From the NCBI RefSeq assembly GCF_003205575.1, contig NZ_PYBW01000081.1, forward strand, positions 62,001 through 126,000: a stretch of DNA of 64,000 nucleotides, in the 5' to 3' direction. How positions within the stretch are numbered: the first letter of the stretch is position 1; each line of letters starts with the position of its first letter. The translations under genes and the position numbers were made by a program. Source of the stretch: Streptomyces tateyamensis (GTDB lineage: Bacteria > Actinomycetota > Actinomycetes > Streptomycetales > Streptomycetaceae). Under the pieces are notes generated by a model, which worked only from the letters and a program-made list of their open reading frames with translations, ran no database searches and was not told the origin of the DNA. Positions 42,175 to 50,866 of this stretch are shown here, piece after piece.

Positions 42175-42954
42175 TCAGACCGCCATCGCCAGCATCAGCG
42201 GCGCCGCCCGGTCGGCCAGCAGTTCGGCGGCGGAGCGCAGCCGGTGGGCGTGCTCGGCGGGCATCGACATGGCCAGGCAGCCGATGGTGGAGCCGGCCGT
42301 GACCGGGACGGCCGCGCAGACGGTGCCGAGCGCGTACTCCTGGAGGTCGAGGACCGGCACGGTGGCCGGCTGGCGCTCCAGGCGGTGCATCAGCTGCTCG
42401 GCGTCGGTGATGGTGCGCGAGGTGAGCCGGGCGATCGGGTGGCGGGCCAGGTGGTCCAGCCGTCCGTCGTGGTCCAGCTGGCTCAGCAGGCACTTGCCGA
42501 TGGCACTGGCATGCGCCGTGGCCCGGAAGTCCACCCACTCGTGCACCGCCGGCGCGTGCTCCGCCGCCGCCACCGCCTCCACCCGCAACTCCCCCTCGTG
42601 GTACCGGCTGAAGTACACTGCCGCACCCAACTCGTCGCGCAGCTCCGCCAGTTTGTGCTCCAGCCGGATCCGGATCAGCTGCTCCCGGTTGGCCTGGCCG
42701 AGCATCGCGAAGGTGCCGCCCAGCACCCAGCCGCCACCGTCCAGTTGCAGGTAGCCCTGGTCGCAGAGGAGGGTGACCAGCTCGCGCACCACGGGCTCGG
42801 GCAGCTCGGTGTCGCGCACCAGATCGGTCAGCGCGACCCCGTAGGGGTGGCGGTCGGCGGCCTCCAGCAGCCGCAGCGCCCGCAGCAGCGAGGCGTGCGG
42901 GCCCGGCTGCCCCTGTGCCAGCGTGACCTGACGACCGTGACCGTGCGTCGGCAT
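42175..42954 (-). CDS. IclR-family regulator
   Basis: 259-residue IclR regulator. Winged HTH at about residues 20-80 (LLRALRLLEAADRHPYGVAL then VRDTELPEPVVRELVTLLCD). The C-terminal effector domain has SAIGKCLLSQLDHDGRL and GTVCAAVPVTAGSTIGCLAM. IclR proteins such as AllR sense allantoin or glyoxylate and repress purine-glyoxylate genes. This gene lies just beyond the catalase-allantoicase-allantoinase operon, so it is a candidate for that role, but its HTH is not especially close to known AllR and I do not assign the name. Its stop is close to and convergent with the TetR gene. Confidence 0.88.
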   Translation of the reverse strand: MPTHGHGRQVTLAQGQPGPHASLLRALRLLEAADRHPYGVALTDLVRDTELPEPVVRELVTLLCDQGYLQLDGGGWVLGGTFAMLGQANREQLIRIRLEHKLAELRDELGAAVYFSRYHEGELRVEAVAAAEHAPAVHEWVDFRATAHASAIGKCLLSQLDHDGRLDHLARHPIARLTSRTITDAEQLMHRLERQPATVPVLDLQEYALGTVCAAVPVTAGSTIGCLAMSMPAEHAHRLRSAAELLADRAAPLMLAMAV

Positions 42955-43231
42955 GGCCCTCCCCTTCCGCCGCTTCCGGCCGCATTGCGAAAAACCCGTC
43001 GCCGCCGCCGGCCAGACTATCCGTCAGCCCCCTTGCCGAGGCGCAGGATCCACGCGAATGGCGGACCTGACGGATATTGGCCGAATGGCATATGCCAGAC
43101 GATCCGCCTCCGGGGCCGCCGCGTCAAGAACGCCTCCCCGGTTGCCGGTCCGAGCCGCCGGACACGGCGACGGGCCCCTCCGCTGTCCGCGGCGGGGCCC
43201 GTGCGAGGGTGGGTCAGGCAGTAGCGGTGGC
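42955..43231. other. intergenic region between IclR gene and catalase 3' end
   Basis: 277 bases containing the IclR promoter (moderately AT-richer at 43060-43100) and, at 43171-43201, the hairpin that ends the catalase transcript. No gene is supported. Confidence 0.5.
43171..43201 (-). terminator. hairpin terminator after catalase
   Basis: Stem CGGGCCCCTCCGC / GCGGCGGGGCCCG (43171-43183 and 43189-43201) with one mismatch and a five-base loop, 30 bases beyond the catalase stop. Confidence 0.7.
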
Positions 43232-44692
43232 TCAGTTCTCCTCGGCGGAACGGAGCTTGGCGACCGCGGCGGCCAACCGCGAGCCGTACTCCGGGTCGGC
43301 CGCGTGGAAGTGCGCCAGGTTCTTCTCGATGACGTCCTCGCGGCTCACCTGGGACAGGAAGCCCGCCAGGTTGTCGATCAGCCGCGACTTCTCGGCCTCC
43401 GACATCAGCCGGTACAGCTCGCCGGCCTGGAAGAAGTCGTCGTCCTTGGTGTGGGCCGGCGTGGTGTAGGTGCCGGTGTAGCCGTTCAGCGCGACCGGGG
43501 CGGCCAGCGCGCTGTCCGTCTGGCTCGGGCCGTCGTACGAGTTGGGCTCGTAGTTCTTGCCCCGGCCCGACTTGTTGACGGCCCCCAGGCCGTCCCGGCC
43601 GTAGTTGTTCACCTCGGTGGCCTTCGGCGCGTTCACCGCGAGCTGGGTGTGGTTGACGCCCAGGCGGTAGCGCTGGGCGTCCGCGTAGGCGAACAGGCGG
43701 CCCTGGAGCATCTTGTCCGGGGAGGGGCCGATGCCGGGAACGAAGTTGTTCGGCGAGAAGGCCGCCTGCTCGACCTCGGCGAAGACGTTCTCCGGGTTCC
43801 GGTTCAGCACCAGGCGGCCGACCTTGACCAGCGGGTAGTCCGCGTGCGGCCACACCTTGGTCAGGTCGAACGGGTTGAAGCGGTACTCGGCGGCCTCGGC
43901 CACCGGCATCAGCTGGACGTACAGGGTCCAGGACGGGAACACGCCGCGCTCGATCGCCTGGTGCAGGTCGCGCTGGTGGCTGTCGGCGTCGCCGCCCACC
44001 ACCTCGGCGGCCTGCGAGCCGTCCAGCGAGCGGATGCCCTGGTTGGTCTTGAAGTGGTACTTCACCCAGAACGCCTGGCCGGCCTCGTTGACCCACTGGT
44101 AGGTGTGCGAGCCGTAGCCGTTCATGTGGCGGTAGGAGGCCGGGATGCCGCGGTCGCCGAACAGCCAGGTGATCTGGTGGGTGGCCTCGGGGGCGTGCGC
44201 CCAGAAGTCCCACACGTTGTCGGCCTCGGTGACGCCGGTGAACGGGTCGCGCTTCTGCGAGTGGATGAAGTCCGGGAACTTCAGCGGGTCCTTGATGAAG
44301 AAGACCGGGGTGTTGTTGCCGACCAGGTCGTAGTTGCCCTGGGCGGTGTAGAACTTGAGCGCGAAGCCGCGCGGGTCACGCACCACGTCGCAGGCGCCCA
44401 GGTTGCCGGCCACGGTGGAGAAGCGCAGGAAGACCTCGGTGCGCTTGCCGACCGCGCCGAGGAAGTCGGCCTTGGTGTACTGGGAGACCTCGTCGGTCAC
44501 CTCGAAGTAGCCGTAGGCGCCGGAGCCGCGGGCGTGCACCACGCGCTCCGGGATCCGCTCGCGGTTGAACCGGGCGAGCTTCTCCAGCAGCTGCTGGTCC
44601 TGGATCAGCAGCGGACCGTACTCGCCGGCCGAGGCCGAGTTCTGGTTGTCGGCGACCGGGGCGCCGGACTCAGTGGTGAGGATCTTGGACAT
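43232..44692 (-). CDS. katA: monofunctional haem catalase
   Basis: 486-residue small-subunit catalase. The catalytic His is in RVVHARGSGAYGYFEVTDEV, the Asn in YDLVGNNTPVFFIKDPLKFP, and the haem-ligating Tyr in LFAYADAQRYRLG near residue 340. It removes H2O2. It lies 63 bases downstream of allantoicase in the same orientation, after allantoinase, so it is probably the last gene of the allantoin operon. Uricase (52649) and possibly xanthine dehydrogenase yield H2O2, which gives this placement a clear logic. An alternative is that it has its own promoter in the 63-base gap. Confidence 0.95.
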   Translation of the reverse strand: MSKILTTESGAPVADNQNSASAGEYGPLLIQDQQLLEKLARFNRERIPERVVHARGSGAYGYFEVTDEVSQYTKADFLGAVGKRTEVFLRFSTVAGNLGACDVVRDPRGFALKFYTAQGNYDLVGNNTPVFFIKDPLKFPDFIHSQKRDPFTGVTEADNVWDFWAHAPEATHQITWLFGDRGIPASYRHMNGYGSHTYQWVNEAGQAFWVKYHFKTNQGIRSLDGSQAAEVVGGDADSHQRDLHQAIERGVFPSWTLYVQLMPVAEAAEYRFNPFDLTKVWPHADYPLVKVGRLVLNRNPENVFAEVEQAAFSPNNFVPGIGPSPDKMLQGRLFAYADAQRYRLGVNHTQLAVNAPKATEVNNYGRDGLGAVNKSGRGKNYEPNSYDGPSQTDSALAAPVALNGYTGTYTTPAHTKDDDFFQAGELYRLMSEAEKSRLIDNLAGFLSQVSREDVIEKNLAHFHAADPEYGSRLAAAVAKLRSAEEN

Positions 44693-44755
44693 GGGGGTCC
44701 TTCAGGTACGGGAGGGTAGGGCAGGCAGAGAGAAGTGACGCCCCGTCAGGGACGG

Positions 44756-46021
44756 TCAGACACCGAGCAGGCGCCACACCGCGGCGGCGCGGCGGGAGGT
44801 GTCCGCACCGTCCGGGCCGTCGGCCGGCTGCAGTGCCGCCACCGCGGCGGCGGCCTGGGCGGGGCCGGCCAGCGGGCGGGCCGCGGCCAGCGCCCCGGCC
44901 TCGGCGGCGGTCAGCCCGGCGCCGGTGAGCGCGGCGGCGGCCTCGGCGGCCGGCAGGGCGTCGAACCAGCGCAGCGCCAGGGCCGCGCGGCCGGACTCGG
45001 TGAGCCGACCGGTCAGGCGCAGTCGGGCCACCCCGCCGTCCGGGTACACGTTGAACCGCACGTGGGTCGCCGGGCGGCCGGCCGCCAGCCGCAGCCGGTG
45101 CCGGGTGTCGGGCTGCAGGCGGGTGCGCGGCAGCAGCTCGAACCAGCCCGCAGTGTCGGTGGCCGGGTCGCCGCCCGAGGAGGCGTCGTAGCCCTGCAGG
45201 TCGGCCCAGCCGGGAGCGTTGGCGACGAAGTGGCTCGTGTCCACCTCGACGGCAAGGACCTCGCCGCTCCCGGCCAGGGCGATCTGCACCCAGTCGTTGG
45301 CCTTGTCGCGCCGACGCCGGGTCTCCCAGCCCTCGCCCATGACGGTGGCTCGGCCGGGAGCGTTCAGGTTGTGCGGGGAGGAGAAGTAGCGGTCGGAGGC
45401 CGCCTCGGCGACGCCGCCGAACTCCTGCGCGGCCAGGTCGAAGGTCAGTCCGTCCAGGTCGCGCGGGTCGGGCAGCACCTCGCCGTAGACCCGCAGCCGG
45501 GCCACGCCGCCGTCCGGCCAGATGTTCAGCCGGACATGGGTGTACCGGGTGGTGTCCGCGACCTCGAACTCGTGGGCGGTGTCGCCGCGCAGCGGGGTGC
45601 GGGGCACCAGGTCGGTCCACTCGGCGTCGGCCAGCTCGGCGACCGAGGGGTGGCCCGGTATCGAGGCGCCCTGGACCGAGCCGGACTCCGGGTAGTTGCC
45701 GGTGAAGTACGCGGTGTCCACGATCACGCCGTGGATCCGGCCGGCCACCCCGAGCCGGACCACGGCCCAGTCGTGGTCCTCGTCGGTGGGGTGCGGCTGG
45801 TCGGCACCGGTGCCGCGGCGGCGCCGGCTCTCCCAGCCGTCCATGATCTGGCCCTTGTGGCCGAAGGTGTGCGGACGGAACTCGGCGGGCTTGGCGACCA
45901 GCAGGTTCTCCGCGTCCGCGAAGGTGTCCTCGTTGGTGGCCACCACACCGGCGCCGAGCAGCCGGGAGGCGAGGTTGACCAGCTCGGTGAACGGAGCCGC
46001 AGGGGTCTGACTGGTACTCAT
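44756..46021 (-). CDS. alc: allantoicase with C-terminal extension
   Basis: 421 residues; hydrolyses allantoate to ureidoglycolate and urea. Two repeats of the allantoicase jelly-roll are visible: MDGWESRRRR...DWAVVRLG and ...NIWPDGGVARLRVYGE, then MGEGWETRRRR...DWVQIALA and ...NVYPDGGVARLRLTGR. These end near residue 345. The last ~75 residues (from RWFDALPAAEAAAALTGAGL) are extra compared with typical allantoicases. They resemble the N-terminal helices of OHCU decarboxylase, but the catalytic His and Glu of that enzyme are missing. The start at 46021 is 17 bases after the allantoinase stop. Co-transcribed with allantoinase and probably catalase. Confidence 0.92.
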   Translation of the reverse strand: MSTSQTPAAPFTELVNLASRLLGAGVVATNEDTFADAENLLVAKPAEFRPHTFGHKGQIMDGWESRRRRGTGADQPHPTDEDHDWAVVRLGVAGRIHGVIVDTAYFTGNYPESGSVQGASIPGHPSVAELADAEWTDLVPRTPLRGDTAHEFEVADTTRYTHVRLNIWPDGGVARLRVYGEVLPDPRDLDGLTFDLAAQEFGGVAEAASDRYFSSPHNLNAPGRATVMGEGWETRRRRDKANDWVQIALAGSGEVLAVEVDTSHFVANAPGWADLQGYDASSGGDPATDTAGWFELLPRTRLQPDTRHRLRLAAGRPATHVRFNVYPDGGVARLRLTGRLTESGRAALALRWFDALPAAEAAAALTGAGLTAAEAGALAAARPLAGPAQAAAAVAALQPADGPDGADTSRRAAAVWRLLGV

Positions 46022-46038
46022 ATCGCTCCTCAGCAAGG

Positions 46039-47391
46039 TCAGCGGGTACGAAGGATCTGCTGCCCGAACGGCTGCCCGGCCGTGTCCACCACGCGCCCGC
46101 GCAGCCAGGTGGTCCGCACCACGCCGGTCAGCTTGCGGCCTGCGTACGGGGTGACCGGGTTGCGGTGGTGCAGCCCTGCCGGGTCGACGGCGAACTCGGC
46201 GTCCGGGTCGAAGGCGACCAGGTCGGCGTCGCAGCCGACCGCGATGGCGCCCTTGGTGCCGGTCAGGCCGACCAGCTCGGCCGGGCCGCCCGCCATCCAG
46301 CGGGCCACCTCGGTGAGCGTGTGCCCACGACGCCGGGCTTCGGTCCAGATCGCCGCCAGGCCCAGCTGCAGCGAGGCGATGCCGCCCCAGGCGGCCGCGA
46401 AGTCGCCGCTGCCCCCGAAGCGTTCCAGCAGCTTCAGATCGGGGGTGGAGGGCGAGTGGTCGGAGACGATCCCGATGAACTCGCCGTTCGCCAGCGCCGC
46501 CCAGAGCCGGTCCCGGTTGGACTCGTCGCGGATCGGCGGGCAGCACTTGAAGGCCGTGTCGCCGTCCGGGACCTCCTCGGCGGCCAGGGTCAGGTAGTGC
46601 GGGCAGGTCTCGGCGGTCACCTGGACGCCGTCCGCCCGGGCCCGGGCCAGCAGCGGCAGCACCGCCGCGGAGGAGACGTGCAGGATGTGCACCCGGGCGC
46701 CGGTGCGCCGGGCGGTGTCCAGCAGGTGCGCCACCGCCGCCGTCTCGGCGTCGTCCGGGCGGGAGTTCAGGAAGTCGCGGTAGTGCGTGCCGGGCACCTG
46801 CGGGGCGGCCGAGAGCACCGCCGGGTCCTCGGCGTGGATGATCGCCAGCGCGCCGATCCGGGCCTGCTCGGCCAGCGCGGGCTCCAGCTGGTCGCGGTCC
46901 AGGTGCGGGAACTCGTCCACCCCGGACGGGGCCAGGAAGCTCTTGAAGCCGAACACGCCGGCCCGGTGCAGCGCTTCGAGCTCACCGGTGTTGTCCGGCA
47001 CCGCGCCGCCCCAGAAGCCCAGGTCGACCCAGGTCTGGCCGTCGGCGGTCTGCCGCTTGGCATCCAGCCCGGCCACCGTGGTGGTCGGCGGGATCGAGTT
47101 CAGCGGCATGTCGATGATCGTGGTGACGCCGCCGGCCGCGGCCGCCCGGGTGGCGGTGGCGAAGCCCTCCCACTCGGTCCGGCCCGGCTCGTTGACGTGC
47201 ACGTGGGTGTCGACCAGGCCCGGCAGCAGCACGGTCTCGCCCAGGTCGGTCAACTGCGCGTCGCCCACCAGCAGCGAGCCGTGCGCCGCGATCTGCTCGA
47301 TCCGGCCGTCCCGGACCAGCACGTCGGCCGGGCGCTCACCGTCGGGCAGGACCACGCGCCGGGAGCGGATCACCGCGGTCGGCTGCTGCAT
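46039..47391 (-). CDS. allB: allantoinase
   Basis: 450-residue cyclic amidohydrolase that opens allantoin to allantoate. Dizinc site residues are visible: [20 protein letters not shown], the carbamylated Lys in [11 protein letters not shown], His in [10 protein letters not shown], His in [11 protein letters not shown], and the Asp in [11 protein letters not shown]-terminal [20 protein letters not shown] is typical. First gene of the operon allB-alc-katA. A promoter with -35 TTGACG and -10 TAGGCT lies 45-70 bases upstream and overlaps a copy of the shared TTCAACA palindrome. Confidence 0.95.
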   Translation of the reverse strand: MQQPTAVIRSRRVVLPDGERPADVLVRDGRIEQIAAHGSLLVGDAQLTDLGETVLLPGLVDTHVHVNEPGRTEWEGFATATRAAAAGGVTTIIDMPLNSIPPTTTVAGLDAKRQTADGQTWVDLGFWGGAVPDNTGELEALHRAGVFGFKSFLAPSGVDEFPHLDRDQLEPALAEQARIGALAIIHAEDPAVLSAAPQVPGTHYRDFLNSRPDDAETAAVAHLLDTARRTGARVHILHVSSAAVLPLLARARADGVQVTAETCPHYLTLAAEEVPDGDTAFKCCPPIRDESNRDRLWAALANGEFIGIVSDHSPSTPDLKLLERFGGSGDFAAAWGGIASLQLGLAAIWTEARRRGHTLTEVARWMAGGPAELVGLTGTKGAIAVGCDADLVAFDPDAEFAVDPAGLHHRNPVTPYAGRKLTGVVRTTWLRGRVVDTAGQPFGQQILRTR

Positions 47392-47431
47392 CAGGGGCCT
47401 CCGGAAAGGGTGTTGCGGTGGGGTGGCTCGG

Positions 47432-47461
47432 AGCCTAGGCCCGCCTTCAACAAAACGTCAA
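47432..47461 (-). promoter_or_regulatory. allantoinase operon promoter
   Basis: On the reverse strand, -35 TTGACG (47456-47461), 18-base spacer, -10 TAGGCT (47432-47437). The operator half-site TGTTGAA lies in the spacer, so a bound regulator would block RNA polymerase. Confidence 0.6.
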
Positions 47462-47462
47462 T
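47446..47462. promoter_or_regulatory. operator A1 (TTCAACA family, one good half)
   Basis: TTCAACA-AAA-CGTCAAT. The left half is identical to the shared motif and the right half is degenerate. It overlaps the -35 box and spacer of the allantoinase promoter. Confidence 0.5.
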
Positions 47463-47482
47463 GTAGGAAAATACGAGGAGTC

Positions 47483-48625
47483 TCAGTCGGACAGCAGGTC
47501 GCGGGCCAGCGTCTCGCCTGCCAGCTCGGCCAGCTCGCCGGCCCGGGTCAGGCTGTCGCCGGCCTCTTCGGCCAGGTCGGTGAGGGCGTAGGCGGCGGCG
47601 AAGCCGGCCGTGCGCCACTCACGCTCGCCCAGTTCGAGCCGGCCTGCCACCGCGGCCACCGGAACCCCCGCCCCGGTGGCCGCCGCGGCAACCCCGGCGG
47701 GGGCCTTGCCGTGCAGAGTCTGCGCGTCCAGGCATCCCTCACCGGTCACGACGAGGCGCGCCCCACGCACTGCCTCGTCGAAACCCAGCAGTTCGAGCAG
47801 GAGCTCGATGCCGGGTCGCATGGTGGCGCCGAGCAGCGCCAGGGCGGCGAATCCCACCCCGCCGGCCGCCCCGGCCCCGGGGGCCTGGCGGACGTCGCGG
47901 CCGGTGCTCTCCTGGACCAGGTCGGCCCAGCGGGTCAGCCCCGCCTCCAGCACCGCCAGGTCCGCCTCGCCGGCCCCCTTCTGCGGGCCGTAGACCGCGG
48001 CCGCGCCGCGCGGGCCGAGCAGCGGGTTGTCCACGTCGCAGGCGACCACGACCTCCACCCCCGCCAGCAGGTCGGCCAGCACGCCGGGGTCCAGGCGGTG
48101 CAGCCGGCGCAGGGCCGCACCGCCGGGCGCCAGTTCGGCGCCCTCGGCGTCGTACAGGCCGACCCCGAGTGCCTGGACCATGCCGGCACCGCCGTCGGTG
48201 CAGGCACTGCCGCCCAGGCCCAGGACCACCCGTTCGGCCCCCAGCGAGACCGCCTTGGCGATCAGCTGGCCGACCCCGAAGGAGCCCGCCGCCAGCGGCG
48301 CGGTGCGCCCGCCGGGAAGCTGGCTGAGGCCGGAGGCCTGGGCCAGCTCGACCACGGCGGTCCGGCCCCGCAGCGCGAGCGCGGCGTCCACCGGCAGCCC
48401 GGTGGGGCCGGAGACCTTGGCCGGCACCCGGGTGAACCCGGCCGCCAGGGCGGCGGCCAGGGTGCCCTCGCCGCCGTCGGCCACCGGGAGCTCGCGGACC
48501 TCGACGCCGGGGCGCACCCGGCGGATTCCGGCGGCGATCCGGGCGGCCGCCTCGGCGCCTTCCAGGGTGCCCTTGAACTTGTCGGGAGCTACGACCACAT
48601 GGCCCTGGGTGGGGGTGGCGGGCAT
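47483..48625 (-). CDS. glxK: glycerate 2-kinase
   Basis: 380-residue GarK-type glycerate kinase; phosphorylates D-glycerate (2-phosphoglycerate for this family), the last step from glyoxylate into glycolysis. Visible motifs: VVVAPDKFKGTLEGAEAAAR at the N-terminus, LPVADGGEGTLAALAAG-like glycine motif near residue 60, LGLGGSACTDGGAGM near 145, and LVVTGEGCLDAQTLHGKAP near 290. The ATG at 48625 follows GTGAGG and gives the usual family length; an in-frame codon at 48664 is less likely. It lies upstream of the tartronate semialdehyde reductase stop with a 307-base gap, so it may have its own promoter. Confidence 0.93.
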   Translation of the reverse strand: MPATPTQGHVVVAPDKFKGTLEGAEAAARIAAGIRRVRPGVEVRELPVADGGEGTLAAALAAGFTRVPAKVSGPTGLPVDAALALRGRTAVVELAQASGLSQLPGGRTAPLAAGSFGVGQLIAKAVSLGAERVVLGLGGSACTDGGAGMVQALGVGLYDAEGAELAPGGAALRRLHRLDPGVLADLLAGVEVVVACDVDNPLLGPRGAAAVYGPQKGAGEADLAVLEAGLTRWADLVQESTGRDVRQAPGAGAAGGVGFAALALLGATMRPGIELLLELLGFDEAVRGARLVVTGEGCLDAQTLHGKAPAGVAAAATGAGVPVAAVAGRLELGEREWRTAGFAAAYALTDLAEEAGDSLTRAGELAELAGETLARDLLSD

Positions 48626-48932
48626 GGTGGGCCTCACTTCCGAGTCGAACCGATGGTGCGTCAATCCTGCATGTCCGGGGGCCGCTCAGGCATGGTGCGA
48701 CCCCCTCCCCGCCGTTCCTCCCGTCCCGCTTCCGACGTACGGGAGGCTCCCCTCGGCGAAGGAGGGGGCCGGGCGGCTCACCCGGGTACGACCGAAGTAC
48801 CCGGGCATGCCGCCGGTTGGACGGCCGACGGTGGACGGAAGAGCCCCGGCCCTACCGTCGGCCGCGAGGTGCCCTCCTGGTGACGCGGGCACGACCGGAC
48901 AGGTACACGCCACCAGGAGGAGTTTCGGAGTG
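48626..48932 (-). promoter_or_regulatory. glxR-glxK intergenic region with weak operator-B candidate
   Basis: 307 bases. TTCCGACGTACGGGA at 48730-48744 fits the TTCC-N7-GGAA family with one mismatch and is about 105 bases before the glycerate kinase start. Short GC-rich inverted repeats around 48745-48790 may terminate the upstream transcript. No gene is supported. Confidence 0.35.
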
Positions 48933-49820
48933 CTACTTGACCTCGCGGCCCGCCAGGCGCTCGACGCCGCGCAGCAGGGCCGAGTGGTCGAGCGACCCGT
49001 CGCCGTTGGCCCGGGCCGAGGCGACCAGCTGGGCCACCGCCGCACCCAGCGGCAGCGGGGCGTCCACCGCGCGGGCGGCGCTGGTGACGATGCCCATGTC
49101 CTTGTGGTGCAGGTCGATCCGGAAGCCCGGGGCGAACTCGCGGTTGACCATGTTGGCCTTCTTGCGGTTCAGCACCGTGGAGCCGGCCAGGCCGCCCGCG
49201 AGGACGTCCAGCGCGGCCGGCAGGTCGACGCCGGCGTTCTCCAGGAAGACCACGGCCTCGGCCACGGCCTGGATGTTGATCGCCACGATCAGCTGGTTGG
49301 CGGCCTTCACGGTCTGGCCGGCGCCGGCCGGGCCGACGTGGATGACCGTGGTGCCCAGCGCGTCGAACAGCGGCTTGGCCTCGGCGAAGTCGGCGGCCTC
49401 GCCACCGACCATGATCGAGAGCACCGCCTCGATCGCGCCGGCCTCACCACCGGAGACCGGGGCGTCCAGGGTGCGCACGCCCTGCGCCTTGGCGGCGGCC
49501 TCGACCTTGATCGAGGTCTGCGGGGTGATCGAGGACATGTCGATCACCAGGGTGCCGGCCTTGACGTTCTCCAGCACCCCGCCCTCGCCCAGGATGACCT
49601 GCTCCACGTGCGGGTCGGCCGGGACCATGGTGATCACGACCTCGGCGTCCTTGACCGCCTCCGCGATGCTGGTGGCGCCGTGGCCGCCGGCCGCGACCAG
49701 CGCGTCGATGGCACTCTGCTCGAGGTTGAAGCCGGTCACGTGGTGGCCGGCGTTGACCAGGTTGACGGCCATGGGCTTGCCCATGATGCCGAGGCCGATG
49801 AAAGCGATCTTGCGGCTCAT
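48933..49820 (-). CDS. glxR: 2-hydroxy-3-oxopropionate (tartronate semialdehyde) reductase
   Basis: 295-residue beta-hydroxyacid dehydrogenase; reduces tartronate semialdehyde to D-glycerate with NAD(P)H. N-terminal Rossmann motif FIGLGIMGKPMAVNLVNAGH, substrate loop DAPVSGGEAGAIEAVLSIMV, and catalytic Lys in GQTVKAANQLIVAIN near residue 171. The start at 49820 lies 29 bases after the hydroxypyruvate isomerase stop, so the two are co-transcribed from the hyi promoter. Confidence 0.95.
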   Translation of the reverse strand: MSRKIAFIGLGIMGKPMAVNLVNAGHHVTGFNLEQSAIDALVAAGGHGATSIAEAVKDAEVVITMVPADPHVEQVILGEGGVLENVKAGTLVIDMSSITPQTSIKVEAAAKAQGVRTLDAPVSGGEAGAIEAVLSIMVGGEAADFAEAKPLFDALGTTVIHVGPAGAGQTVKAANQLIVAINIQAVAEAVVFLENAGVDLPAALDVLAGGLAGSTVLNRKKANMVNREFAPGFRIDLHHKDMGIVTSAARAVDAPLPLGAAVAQLVASARANGDGSLDHSALLRGVERLAGREVK

Positions 49821-49849
49821 CGCGTCGTTCCTTAAAAAGTGACGGGGGG

Positions 49850-50695
49850 TTACTTGGCGGCGCGCAGCTCGCGCGGCAGCCAGTCGAAGCTGTCGGCGCT
49901 GACACCGGAGGCGGGCTTGTACTCCAGGCCGATCCGGCCCTGGTAGCCCGCGGCGGTGAGCCGGGCGAGCAGGTCCTCGAAGTCCAGGCCGGCCGTGCCG
50001 GGCTCGTTGCGGCCCGGGAAGTCGGCGATCTGGACGTGGCCGAACTTGTCGGCGTACTGCTCGATCACGGCGGGCAGGTCCTCGCCGTTGACGGCCAGGT
50101 GGTAGAGGTCGCAGAGGAACTTGGCGTTGCCCAGCCCGGAGGCCGCGTTCACCCGGTCGACCAGCTCGCAGGCGGCCGCGGCGGTGTGCAGCGGGTAGTC
50201 CGGGGCGTCCACCTTGTTCAGCGCCTCGATCAGCACGACCGCGCCGATCGAGTGCGCGGCCCGGGCGGCCAGCACCAGGTTCTCCAGGGCCAGTGCGTCC
50301 TGCTCGGCCGCGGCCACCCCCTCGACCCGGTTGCCGACCAGCGCGTTGAGCGCCTTGGTGCCCAGCGACTCGGCCAGCCCGATGCTGACCGGGATGTTCT
50401 CCCGGAACCGCTCGCGCTCGGCCGGCACCGACAGGGTGCCCTTGGCGCCCTTGGTCAGGTCGTCCAGGAAGTTCAGGCCGGTCAGCTGCACGCCCGCATC
50501 GGTGAAGGCCTTGCGCAGCGCGTCCAGCTCGGCCTCGGCGGGGGTGTGCTCCGCGCCGAACGGCCACCACAGCTCGGCCGCCGTGAAGCCGGCGGCCGCG
50601 GCGGCGGCCGGGCGCTCGAGCAGCGGGAGCTCGGCGAACAGGATCGACAGGTTGATCGTGAAGTTGTGCCCGGAAGCGGCGCTCACGTCCATCAC
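49850..50695 (-). CDS. hyi: hydroxypyruvate isomerase
   Basis: 281-residue TIM-barrel isomerase interconverting hydroxypyruvate and tartronate semialdehyde. Motifs: NLSILFAELPLLERPAAAAA, AAELWWPFGAEHTPAEA, the metal-ligand Glu in VVLIEALNKVDAPDYPL, LCDLYHLAVNGEDL, GHVQIADFPGRNEPGT and GLEYKPA. The start is uncertain: GTG 50695, ATG 50692 and GTG 50686 are all in frame, and the last has the better distance from AAAGG. First gene of the hyi-glxR operon. Upstream lie a good promoter, one operator A and one operator B. Confidence 0.93.
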   Translation of the reverse strand: MMDVSAASGHNFTINLSILFAELPLLERPAAAAAAGFTAAELWWPFGAEHTPAEAELDALRKAFTDAGVQLTGLNFLDDLTKGAKGTLSVPAERERFRENIPVSIGLAESLGTKALNALVGNRVEGVAAAEQDALALENLVLAARAAHSIGAVVLIEALNKVDAPDYPLHTAAAACELVDRVNAASGLGNAKFLCDLYHLAVNGEDLPAVIEQYADKFGHVQIADFPGRNEPGTAGLDFEDLLARLTAAGYQGRIGLEYKPASGVSADSFDWLPRELRAAK

Positions 50696-50719
50696 CTTTC
50701 ACTCTTCCGACATCGCAAC

Positions 50720-50734
50720 TTCCATCATGCGGAA
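50720..50734. promoter_or_regulatory. operator B1 upstream of hyi
   Basis: TTCCATCATGCGGAA, 25 bases before the hyi start and downstream of the predicted -10 box. It differs by one base from the site before gcl at 58989-59003. Its position suggests that a bound protein blocks transcription. Confidence 0.7.
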
Positions 50735-50754
50735 GAGGGATTCTGTCTGGTGGA

Positions 50755-50784
50755 ATCTTGCCTGCCTCCTGCGGAGACTGTCAA
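50755..50784 (-). promoter_or_regulatory. hyi promoter
   Basis: Reverse strand: -35 TTGACA (50779-50784), 18-base spacer, -10 CAAGAT (50755-50760). Operator A2 lies just upstream of the -35 and operator B1 just downstream of the expected start point. Confidence 0.6.
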
Positions 50785-50789
50785 GAAGT

Positions 50790-50808
50790 CTGCAACAGTT
50801 TGTTGAAG
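50790..50808. promoter_or_regulatory. operator A2 (hyi / 50867 divergent region)
   Basis: CTGCAACA-GTT-TGTTGAAG, a near-perfect palindrome of the shared family. It lies between the divergent hyi and thiamine-binding-type genes and could act on both. Confidence 0.7.
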
Positions 50809-50866
50809 CTGCCTCGCCACTGCTCCGCGAGACCCCCGCTGACCAGCGCCTCGCTACAGTGAGCGG

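Noticed and set aside
42175-42954. Naming the IclR gene allR
   Set aside because: Family and position fit, but the helix-turn-helix sequence is not close enough to known AllR for me to assert orthology.
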